This document shows positions 28,364 to 35,792 of a stretch of DNA of 35,792 nucleotides, piece by piece. The position numbers and the translations under genes were made by a program. The stretch spans positions 1 through 35,792 of the forward strand of contig JAAZXI010000010.1 in assembly GCA_014240285.1 (NCBI GenBank), in the 5' to 3' direction. The first letter of the stretch is position 1. Each line of letters starts with the position of its first letter. Source of the stretch: Methanobacteriota archaeon (GTDB lineage Archaea; Thermoplasmatota; Poseidoniia; Poseidoniales; Thalassarchaeaceae). The notes under the pieces are model-generated. The model was not told where the DNA came from and ran no database searches. It saw nothing but the letters and a program-made list of their open reading frames with translations.

Positions 28364-29616
28364 CCGCCCATGTATGGCCTCAGAACCTCGGGGATCGACA
28401 CCCGCCCGTCCTCGAGTTGGTTCTGCTCGAGGATAGCCACCAGCGCCCGACTGGTCGCAATGGCCGTGGAGTTCAGCGTGTGCACCGCCTCGTTGCCCTC
28501 AGTGGTTCTGTATCTCATGCGCAGACGGTTAGCCTGATAGTCGGTGCAGTTTGAGCACGAGACGACCTCCTTGTAGTCTCCAGCTCCGGGCAGCCACGCC
28601 TCGAGGTCGTACTTCCTCGCCGCCACCGTGCCCATGTCGCCAGTGCAGATGTTCACCACTCGGTAGTGCAATCCGAGACTGTCCCACAGATCCACCGCAT
28701 TGCCCAACAATTCCTCGTGATGACCCCAAGAGTCGTCCGGATGGCAGATTACTATCTGCTCTACTTTGGTGAACTGGTGAACTCTCCAGATACCACGGTC
28801 GGACAACCCGTGCGCACCGACCTCGCGACGGAAACAGGCCGAGACCCCGACTAATCTTATCGGCAACTCACTGGGCTCGATTATCTCGTCCATCCGCATT
28901 GCGGTGAGGGGGTGCTCGCTGGTAGCGATGAGGTAGTACTTGTCAGGCTCAATGCCGTACATCACGGTCTCGAAGTCGGCGAGATCAGTGACACCCTCGT
29001 AGGCCTCGCGGTTCATCATCAAGGGCGGTTGTACAAGCGTGTAGTCCCTACCTCTAAGAAAATCAGCGCCATACTGCTGCAGGGCCATCTCCAGTCTAGC
29101 TAGGTCTCCCTGCATGAAGTAGAAGCGACTGCCAGCGACCTTGGCGCCGCGCGCCTGGTCGACCCAGCCATTCATCTCGATCAGGTCGTTGTGGTTGCGC
29201 GGCTCGAAGCCCAGTTCGGCCTTCTCGCCGTGCATGCTGTGCAGGGTGTTCTTCTGATCATCCTCGCCTATTGGCACCTCAGCGTGCAGGATATTGGGAA
29301 TCCTCATCCTCAGTGCGTCGCGTTGTGCTAGGCACCCGTCCGAGCGCTCTGCCAACTCGTCGATTTGAGCGCCGATGTCGGCCACTTCGGCCAGTATCGC
29401 ATCGGCGGCCGTAGAATCGCCTGATTTCTTCGCTTCGGCTATGCCCCTAGCAGCCTCGTTGCGGGCCTTTCTGAGTTGGTCAGCATCATATCTAGCCTTG
29501 CGCCATTCCTCATCGAGGCGGATGACCTCGTCAATGCTCTCTTGCGTCATCCCACGTCTGTCATGGTCAGCCCTGATGACGTCAGAATGCTCTCTGAACA
29601 TGCTGATGTCTAGCAT
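28336..29616 (-). CDS. serS: Seryl-tRNA synthetase
   Basis: MLDISMFREHSDVIRADHDRRG, coiled-coil arm, CFRREVGAHGLSDRGIWRVHQFTKVEQIV, GAGDYKEVVSCSNCTDYQANRLRMRYR, TLNSTAIATSRALVAILEQNQ. Confidence 0.97.
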   Translation of the reverse strand: MLDISMFREHSDVIRADHDRRGMTQESIDEVIRLDEEWRKARYDADQLRKARNEAARGIAEAKKSGDSTAADAILAEVADIGAQIDELAERSDGCLAQRDALRMRIPNILHAEVPIGEDDQKNTLHSMHGEKAELGFEPRNHNDLIEMNGWVDQARGAKVAGSRFYFMQGDLARLEMALQQYGADFLRGRDYTLVQPPLMMNREAYEGVTDLADFETVMYGIEPDKYYLIATSEHPLTAMRMDEIIEPSELPIRLVGVSACFRREVGAHGLSDRGIWRVHQFTKVEQIVICHPDDSWGHHEELLGNAVDLWDSLGLHYRVVNICTGDMGTVAARKYDLEAWLPGAGDYKEVVSCSNCTDYQANRLRMRYRTTEGNEAVHTLNSTAIATSRALVAILEQNQLEDGRVSIPEVLRPYMGGQESLESLR

Positions 29617-29619
29617 TGC

Positions 29620-29640
29620 GACCAGCCCCTAGGGCTGGTC
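29620..29640 (-). promoter_or_regulatory. Perfect inverted repeat GACCAGCCC-TAG-GGGCTGGTC (9-bp stem, 3-nt loop) 3 nt upstream of the serS ATG
   Basis: Direct reading of the minus strand: gaccagccctaggggctggtc gca ATG. Confidence 0.85.
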
Positions 29641-29670
29641 AGCGACCCTTCAACCAATCGGCCGTTGAGC

Positions 29671-30753
29671 TCACAGGAACGAGATGTCCTGCCACAGGGC
29701 CGCTGGGCCGATTGCGATTACGCCCGATACTAGGTAGCCCAGGATGCTGCCTCCGTTGAGCAGCGGCAGACCAGCTTGCGCTTCACCACGAGCAACTTGT
29801 GTCATCAGTGCCACGTAGCCACACAGGCCACCAAACAGTGTGCCTAGGCCGACAGCTAGAGGTCCTGCGTACATGGTACCGAAGATCGTCCCGATTTCAG
29901 GACCCCATTCAGGTAGGAAGGATACAGATGAGATTACCAGCATCCCCGGGAATATGATATCGCCCAAACCCATGAACAACGCACCCCTGCCATCGCTCTT
30001 CGGTTTGATGTGAGGGGCCGGGTCATCCCAATCCATTCCCTCAGGTGTCTCACTACGCATCACTTGGTCATCTTCCTCAATGAAGGAATAACCTCTTCCC
30101 TTAGGGGCAACCAACAGCACTGGGAGCTTGTTCTTAATCATCGTGTCAGCCAGTTCGAGCATGTGCTTGCTGCTGTTGACTGCCCAGTGGTCGTATACCG
30201 CCGCTGCAATCATGAACGCGATGATGAGTACGGGAACAAATGAAACCCCAATCAGCGTAATGACTCCGGCACCGACGAGTACTCCAACAGTGTTGACAAC
30301 ATACCATTCTGGATATTTTACTAACATCGCCATTAGAGATATGCAAATTGCTATTGAAGAACCCAATATTAGATCGTTAGATGAGATTCCTAGTATGTTG
30401 AATAACAACCATACGTATGGCATCACGATGTAGAAGAGACTCATTCCTAAGGCTAACATCACAATGGCCTTGATTGCGAAATCTAGGCCCTTTCGCGCCA
30501 ACCAGATAATCAGCACCGTGAAAATCATGATGAATAACAGTTCCAAGGCGACATAGCCGCCCTTGGACGCACCCTCGGCTCCGAAGGCTCTGACTTCGTC
30601 AACATCGTAAATCGGCTGGATGCTGAGGCCCAGCAGAATCGTGCCAACGAACATGCCCCCCATGCTCACCATCGATGCCCACTGCTGTCGCATCACTTCG
30701 AGCACACTGCTGGGCTCGCTTCCGTCCATGCTCCCACGAACTTCAAGGCCCAT
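29671..30753 (-). CDS. Presenilin/signal peptide peptidase-family intramembrane aspartyl protease (archaeal PSH, A22-like)
   Basis: Motif 1 AAAVYDHWAVNSSKHMLELADTMIKNKLPVLLV, motif 2 GALFMGLGDIIFPG, motif 3 AGLPLLNGGSILGYL; polytopic. Confidence 0.88.
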   Translation of the reverse strand: MGLEVRGSMDGSEPSSVLEVMRQQWASMVSMGGMFVGTILLGLSIQPIYDVDEVRAFGAEGASKGGYVALELLFIMIFTVLIIWLARKGLDFAIKAIVMLALGMSLFYIVMPYVWLLFNILGISSNDLILGSSIAICISLMAMLVKYPEWYVVNTVGVLVGAGVITLIGVSFVPVLIIAFMIAAAVYDHWAVNSSKHMLELADTMIKNKLPVLLVAPKGRGYSFIEEDDQVMRSETPEGMDWDDPAPHIKPKSDGRGALFMGLGDIIFPGMLVISSVSFLPEWGPEIGTIFGTMYAGPLAVGLGTLFGGLCGYVALMTQVARGEAQAGLPLLNGGSILGYLVSGVIAIGPAALWQDISFL

Positions 30754-30804
30754 ATCACCTTGACCCGTTCGCGCACGGACGATACTTGGGAGTGGGGAAT
30801 CTGA

Positions 30805-32022
30805 ATGAGCATCCGAAACTGGCTCGACGAACAGATGTTGATGGGCGTTAAACTGGGCTTAGAGAACTGCGCGACACTGCTCTATAGACTCGGAAATCCA
30901 CATATTGACTTTCCTTCCATCCACGTCGCTGGCAGTAATGGAAAAGGTTCTGTTTGCGCCCAGTTGTCTGCGGCTGCCTGCGCTAGCGGCCTGACTGTAG
31001 GACTGTTCACCTCGCCGCACTTGGTGACCGTCGAGGAGAGAATCAGAATCAACGGCAGACCCATTTCAACTGAGACATTCGACAGATTGCTCGGCTCGGT
31101 TAGGGCTGCTGCCGAGATAGAGCCGGAGTGCAGCCCGACCTATTTCGAGACAACCTTCCTTGTTGCAATGCTCGCCTTCAACGAGGCCGGTGTCGAGCGA
31201 GGCATCATCGAGACCGGGTTGGGAGGACGGCTCGATGCGACTAGACTGGTCGAGGCCGATCTTTGCATCCTGACCACTATCTCGAAGGAGCACAGCGAGT
31301 TCCTAGGTGAAACTCTGGCCGAGATAGCTACCGAGAAGGCGGCCATACACCGGCCCGGAGTTCCCCTCATAGCGCTGCAGCACGACGACTCGCTGGTCAG
31401 GCGAGTCATCGAGCAGACAGCGGGGGACGACTTGTCTTGGTTGTCCAGTTCCCGTATCGGTTCGACGTGGTTGAGTCACACCCCGATGGTCGAGGCCGCT
31501 GCCAAGTATTTGGGGTGGGAGACCTCGACGGGCGACTGCGTCTGGCCCGGTCGTTCGGGGGGTTATGGCGAGAACTGGATCGACGGCGTGGTGACCCGGC
31601 TGAGCGCTGCTCACAATGCTGAGAGCCTCGCGAACGACCTCGCAGAGGTACTCAGTCCCAGTGTGGTCCTGCTTGGCATGAGCCAGAAGGCCGACCTTAG
31701 GACCACGCTGGAACCGGTCGTTGCCGAGATTTGCAAGGGCGACAAGTTCCCGCAAGTCGTCTTCACTGAACCGATGAGCGGCAGGAACCCTGCTGTCAGC
31801 GTCGAGGAAATGTCTGCAATGATGGAGAACATGGAGGCGGGACACATCCTCAAAGCAGTGGATAGAGACCCAGGGAAGGCCTTCGAGATGGCAGGGGCAA
31901 TGGCGAGGGAACTCAAGTGCGAACTGCTAGTCATTGGAAGTGTCTACCTCATCGGAGACCTTCTCGGATACGTGGCCGACAGGGACGGATTGGACCTCTG
32001 GAACGAGTTGACTGTCCACTAA
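30805..32022 (+). CDS. folC: Folylpolyglutamate synthase / dihydrofolate synthase
   Basis: IHVAGSNGKGSVCAQLSAAACASGLTVGLFTSPHLVTVEERIRING, GIIETGLGGRLDATRLVEADLCILTTISKEHSEFLGETLAEIATEKAAIHRPG. Confidence 0.95.
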   Translation: MSIRNWLDEQMLMGVKLGLENCATLLYRLGNPHIDFPSIHVAGSNGKGSVCAQLSAAACASGLTVGLFTSPHLVTVEERIRINGRPISTETFDRLLGSVRAAAEIEPECSPTYFETTFLVAMLAFNEAGVERGIIETGLGGRLDATRLVEADLCILTTISKEHSEFLGETLAEIATEKAAIHRPGVPLIALQHDDSLVRRVIEQTAGDDLSWLSSSRIGSTWLSHTPMVEAAAKYLGWETSTGDCVWPGRSGGYGENWIDGVVTRLSAAHNAESLANDLAEVLSPSVVLLGMSQKADLRTTLEPVVAEICKGDKFPQVVFTEPMSGRNPAVSVEEMSAMMENMEAGHILKAVDRDPGKAFEMAGAMARELKCELLVIGSVYLIGDLLGYVADRDGLDLWNELTVH

Positions 32023-32061
32023 GAACCCAAGTATGATGACTTGCTGAGATGCTCGCATCAC

Positions 32062-32373
32062 ATGTCCGAGGATAAGGAAGACAAGGTCGAAGTCAGGGTC
32101 GTAGTGGAGTCGAAGGACTCTGCGTCTAAAGTCATCCTGATCTCCCTCACGCTGGTTCTCTTGGGCATCCTGATTGCAGTAGTCTCCTCCGGAGGGGTAG
32201 ACCAGTTGTTACCCAAGAGGGGCGATAGCGGAGGTGGGAACTGCGGAGACGGGATTGACAATGACAATGGCGGTCAAGCCGATGAAGGCGACCCCGACTG
32301 CTACTCAAATCCGAAATTATGGGAAGGATACGACCCAAGTCTGACCGAGGACCAACCAGATAATGACGTTTAG
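32062..32373 (+). CDS. Small single-TM protein with extracellular Asp-rich Cys-flanked putative metal-binding motif
   Basis: TM VILISLTLVLLGILIAVVSSGG, then CGDGIDNDNGGQADEGDPDC; ATG 32062 (MSEDKEDK) preferred over 32041. Confidence 0.6.
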   Translation: MSEDKEDKVEVRVVVESKDSASKVILISLTLVLLGILIAVVSSGGVDQLLPKRGDSGGGNCGDGIDNDNGGQADEGDPDCYSNPKLWEGYDPSLTEDQPDNDV

Positions 32374-32385
32374 ACAGGTGTAGAC

Positions 32386-32826
32386 ATGAGTGAGAAGTGG
32401 GACAGAAGATTCCTCGATTTGGCGACCCATATCTCAGCTTGGAGCAAGGATCCCTCGACCAAGGTCGGATGCGTCGTGGTCGGCGAAGACAGGGAAATCC
32501 GCTCGACCGGGTTCAATGGCTTCCCACGTGGTATCGAGGACGATGCAGTGAGGCTCGCCGATCGTGAGCAGAAGTATCCGTTGATATGTCACGCCGAGGA
32601 GAATGCCATCATGCATGCAGCGAGAACCGGCATCTCGCTCAAGGGCAACACCGCTTACGTCACCTGGCCGCCGTGCTCTCGCTGCTCACGCTCACTCATT
32701 CAAGCCGGAGTCTCCGAAGTGGTTTATCCTGCAGATATTGAGATTCCTGAGCGCTGGAAGAAGGATTTTGGCATCGCCATGGGGATGATGCAAGAGGCCG
32801 GAATCACAGTCAGACAGGCTTCCTAG
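32386..32826 (+). CDS. dCMP deaminase family (ComEB-like) cytidylate deaminase
   Basis: WSKDPSTKVGCVVV, GFNGFPRGI, CHAEENAIMHAARTG, TWPPCSRCSRSLIQAGVSEVVY. Confidence 0.93.
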   Translation: MSEKWDRRFLDLATHISAWSKDPSTKVGCVVVGEDREIRSTGFNGFPRGIEDDAVRLADREQKYPLICHAEENAIMHAARTGISLKGNTAYVTWPPCSRCSRSLIQAGVSEVVYPADIEIPERWKKDFGIAMGMMQEAGITVRQAS

Positions 32827-33365
32827 GCAAGCCTCTCGACAAGGTCTTCTAGATCGCTGTGTAGATCCTCTATCGAGCCATTGTTGTAGAGGACCAAATC
32901 AGCCATCTCCGCTGTTGCCACCAGTGCTTGGCCAGCAGCATCGAGAGCCACTTCTTCCGACTTCTCCTGCGAGATGAAGGTGGCCTTGTCAGATGGGTCG
33001 CCCGGCCGAGCCCGCTCCTGAGAGCGCTGCCAGCGTGAATCAATTCCGGCTAGAATCTCAATGAGAACGAAGTCTTCTCGAACCCTCAGAGCTTCAACTT
33101 CACTAGGTGTCCGTATCGAGTCGATGACAGCGTCACCCCCTGACAACTCATCGAGCAGCATTTCGGCGAGAATACCAGCTCCTCCCCGCCGCCTCAGTTC
33201 ACGTCCTCCCTCGATAAGGGAATCCCTACTTTCCTCGATCCCTTCCTCAGAGAGCCACCTCCTGATTGAGTCGGAACACGACATCGTCTGTACTCCTCTG
33301 TTGGCGAACCACTGCATCACAGTGGTCTTGCCAGAGGCGTACCTCCCAGTCAGTCCCACCAGCAT
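32823..33365 (-). CDS. P-loop nucleotide kinase (UPF0200 / dephospho-CoA kinase-like)
   Basis: Walker A GLTGRYASGKTT; CSDSIRRWL; AVIDSIRTPSEVEALR resembles the UPF0200 I.DG.R...E.E motif. Confidence 0.75.
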   Translation of the reverse strand: MLVGLTGRYASGKTTVMQWFANRGVQTMSCSDSIRRWLSEEGIEESRDSLIEGGRELRRRGGAGILAEMLLDELSGGDAVIDSIRTPSEVEALRVREDFVLIEILAGIDSRWQRSQERARPGDPSDKATFISQEKSEEVALDAAGQALVATAEMADLVLYNNGSIEDLHSDLEDLVERLA

Positions 33366-33413
33366 GACTCCCCCGTCAGGTCAGACGCGCATAGGGATTG
33401 CGTCGCATCCGAA

Positions 33414-34643
33414 CTAAGGGTGTGCAGGGACCTCATCGGACCAATGCGACATCTTGTTCAAGGTGATGGTGACATTGGTGACCTCTCCGTCCTCCCAGTA
33501 GTCGACGGCGATGAAGGTGGGCCTGTCACCAATTTCTTCCCAGCATAGTAAAGCCCGTTCCAGAAGAGCGTCATAGTCATTCACATCTCGGGCCCGGACT
33601 GGATCAGGCAGGCCGAATGCACTGGTCAGCCAATTGTTGAGGTGCCAAACCGGCTGGGTACCATCACCTCTGTAGACATCGCATTTCATGTCCTCAGGAT
33701 TGTTCTCTGCATAATCGGTAGTCCAACTGAATACTAGAAAATCATGTATCCATGGATACTCATCATTCTGGGATTGCTCCCAAAACACCACCAGATTCTT
33801 CCCAGTCAATACTAAATCTCCTATGCTAGGCCAAGCCTCGCCTAGGGTGTGGACATAGGTCCTGTCTAGAAGCCCAGTGGTTTCGAAGAGGTACTCCAGA
33901 TGTTCGGCTGGGACGTAGTTCTCAAGAAGTATGGTGACTACATCACCACTACTGTTATTCATCAGCGAACCGAGGGTCCTGAGCCATTCGAAAGCATCCA
34001 CCTCTCCGAACTGACAAGGATGAAAGAATTGACCAGTAGAATGGCAGAATCGGACATCCACAGCAGTGGTATTCTCATATGTACGATGATGGGAGTCGAG
34101 CATGAAGGCACGTATGCCGCCATCCCATTGTGCCAGTAGACCAGTCTTGTGATTGACTCCGATTAAAATCCCGTCCTCCACTGTCGAGTATCCATTGTGA
34201 GTCTCCGAGAAGGTGAAATTGTCGTACGATCTAAGGCAGTACTCTGACATTCCATGGCAAACCAACGTGTCCTCGGCATCCATTGGGTCCAACCCCCTCT
34301 CCTCCTCCCATTCGTTGGGCAGGCCATCTCCATCGACGTCATCATCCATCTCGTCACATTCACCGTCGTCATCGACGTCACTGGGTACTGACATCTCGTC
34401 GAGCGGGTCTGTCAAGCATTCCTCCTCGACCGAATCATTCCATCCGTCACCGTCGTCGTCGGTATCGTCCACGTCTGCGATTCCGTCTCCATCGAGGTCC
34501 GGTATCGAAGGAGCCGCACAACCAGGAGTAAACAGGCTGCTGACCAACAGCAGCGCCATCCAGAGAGCCCGCATAGCATCTAAGCGGCGCACTACACTCA
34601 TGAAACAATCGGATTTCATGCCCCGGAGCTCTCCGCAGAGCAC
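33414..34643 (-). CDS. Secreted lipoprotein with TSP3-like Ca-binding repeats and PI-PLC/GDPD-like phosphodiesterase domain
   Basis: Lipobox-like LLVSSLFTPGC; DLDGDGIADVDDTDDDGDGWND...DVDGDGLPNEWEEERGLDP; SETHNGYSTVEDGILIGVNHKTGLLAQWDGGIRAFMLDSHHRTYE...DVRFCHS. Start codon uncertain (ATGs also at 34619 and 34601). Confidence 0.72.
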   Translation of the reverse strand: MLCGELRGMKSDCFMSVVRRLDAMRALWMALLLVSSLFTPGCAAPSIPDLDGDGIADVDDTDDDGDGWNDSVEEECLTDPLDEMSVPSDVDDDGECDEMDDDVDGDGLPNEWEEERGLDPMDAEDTLVCHGMSEYCLRSYDNFTFSETHNGYSTVEDGILIGVNHKTGLLAQWDGGIRAFMLDSHHRTYENTTAVDVRFCHSTGQFFHPCQFGEVDAFEWLRTLGSLMNNSSGDVVTILLENYVPAEHLEYLFETTGLLDRTYVHTLGEAWPSIGDLVLTGKNLVVFWEQSQNDEYPWIHDFLVFSWTTDYAENNPEDMKCDVYRGDGTQPVWHLNNWLTSAFGLPDPVRARDVNDYDALLERALLCWEEIGDRPTFIAVDYWEDGEVTNVTITLNKMSHWSDEVPAHP

Positions 34644-34707
34644 TTCCCGGAGTAAACGCCTTGTCGGAAGGCACTAATCGTGAGAGCATGACCCCACGCC
34701 GAGGGAG

Positions 34708-35535
34708 ATGGCGCGTCGAGGCACTGCCAGACTGGGGCCGTTCGGCCGTTGGTGGAGAAGTCAGAGCGACCGCCACTTCCAGATTATAGTCTACTCGACG
34801 ATTATCTCCACCGCCGGCCTTGTCTGGGGATTCGTCTTCCTGTTCGTTCTGGACGGCTATAGCGACCCGGAAGTCGAGCACCTAGTTCCGTGGAGCTGGC
34901 TGGCCTTTGTCGGTGGGTTGGTAGGGGCGTTCTTCGCCGCACCGGAGTTCCACGTATACTGGGGGCAGCGAAATACCCTAGAGGACATCCTGCTCCTTGA
35001 TTCACGCCCAGAGATTCTTCGTCGTCACAAGGAGGCTGAAGATGCTGCGGACATGCTCGGAAAGTCATACCAAGCACGTTTAATGGGTCTTTACAAGGTG
35101 CATAACGTCAACATTGGCAAGAGGTACAGAGTCGATCCTGTGAGTCCAATCATGTCTACTGCCTCCATAGGGGGAGACGAAATCGAAATCCAATTCCCCT
35201 CGGAGCGGTCATGGTGGGGCACCAACGACTCCGTCCTCGCCGGCACCCTGCCCGGGTTGCATGCCCTCAGGCAACAGTCTGTCAACCGGGGTTTGATTGC
35301 TGGTTCGGTCATAACGACTCTACTACTCACTTCCAATACTCTGTGGGGGCTGTTCACGAGTTCCAGCGGCGAGCGCGACCACACGCTCGACCTGACTGCA
35401 TCGATTTACGATTTATCTAGGGTCTACGAACCATCTCCTCACTATGACATCATCAGCCTGCTTTTCATCGCCCTGTTCGTAGGCTTGTTGCTCTCCACCC
35501 GTCCACGCACCGGACCGGGCGACGAGGAGGAGTGA
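34708..35535 (+). CDS. Membrane protein of unknown function
   Basis: Four predicted TM segments, long soluble central domain, no motif I recognise. Confidence 0.65.
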   Translation: MARRGTARLGPFGRWWRSQSDRHFQIIVYSTIISTAGLVWGFVFLFVLDGYSDPEVEHLVPWSWLAFVGGLVGAFFAAPEFHVYWGQRNTLEDILLLDSRPEILRRHKEAEDAADMLGKSYQARLMGLYKVHNVNIGKRYRVDPVSPIMSTASIGGDEIEIQFPSERSWWGTNDSVLAGTLPGLHALRQQSVNRGLIAGSVITTLLLTSNTLWGLFTSSSGERDHTLDLTASIYDLSRVYEPSPHYDIISLLFIALFVGLLLSTRPRTGPGDEEE

Positions 35536-35536
35536 G

Positions 35537-35792
35537 ATGTCCTCAGGAATAGCCAGGGAAGCCACGCTGGCGCTCGGTCTAGTGGCCCTGCTGCTCGGAT
35601 CGATGTGGGTCGCGACCGGCTTGTTCCCTCCGATGGTGGTTGTTGAATCCAAATCTATGATGCACGAGGATGAAGGCTCCCTTGGAGCCATCGACCCCGG
35701 TGATCTGGTGCTGGTGATGAACCCCGACAGGGTCGATATTGTGACCTTCGTTGAGGCCACTGAGGCAGGTAGCGAAGACTTCGGTTACGAAT
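35537..35792 (+). CDS. Signal peptidase I-like protein, 5' end (truncated by window end)
   Basis: Open frame MSSGIAREATLALGLVALLLGSMWVATGLFPPMVVVESKSMMHEDEGSLGAIDPGDLVLVMNPDR; N-terminal TM then S-M motif and PGDLVLV. Confidence 0.75.
   Translation, partial: MSSGIAREATLALGLVALLLGSMWVATGLFPPMVVVESKSMMHEDEGSLGAIDPGDLVLVMNPDRVDIVTFVEATEAGSEDFGYE

Noticed and set aside
31303-31845. 180-aa antisense ORF in folC
   Set aside because: Fully inside a confident gene, His/Arg-rich shadow frame.

Overview
The window looks like a contiguous archaeal chromosomal segment. The taxon is inferred, not computed; the best guess is a marine Euryarchaeota/Thermoplasmatota lineage such as Marine Group II (Poseidoniales). 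From left to right it holds: (1) the end of a CARDB-like surface protein, then a very large secreted, membrane-anchored subtilisin with a cytosolic RING/zinc-ribbon-like tail, then a second large CARDB-type membrane-anchored surface protein; (2) a complete respiratory complex I operon in the order nuoA-B-C-D-H-I-J1-J2-K-L-M-N, with no NuoEFG module and with lineage-type insertions in NuoI, NuoH and NuoN; (3) the archaeal aIF1A - Rio1 kinase - KH (Dim2/Pno1-like) block; (4) a DUF63-like membrane protein; (5) a methylcrotonyl-CoA carboxylase-like cluster (carboxyltransferase, enoyl-CoA hydratase, stand-alone biotin carboxylase, separate BCCP); (6) a DUF4126-like protein, serS, a presenilin/signal-peptide-peptidase homolog, folC, a dCMP deaminase, a P-loop kinase, a secreted PI-PLC-like lipoprotein with Ca-binding repeats, an unknown membrane protein and the start of a signal peptidase I-like gene. 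The observations most worth following up are the ~84-aa SH3-like insert between the two 4Fe-4S motifs of NuoI, the ~57-aa insert at the NuoH quinone-entry region, a eukaryote-like acidic 'DDID' C-terminal tail on aIF1A, and a recurring class of perfect short inverted repeats (mostly 3-nt loops, three with a CCC-TA(TA)G-GGG core) in intergenic leaders. The nuoA leader also has a 6-codon uORF whose stop codon lies in the hairpin loop. No tRNA, rRNA, CRISPR array, transposon or integrase was seen.
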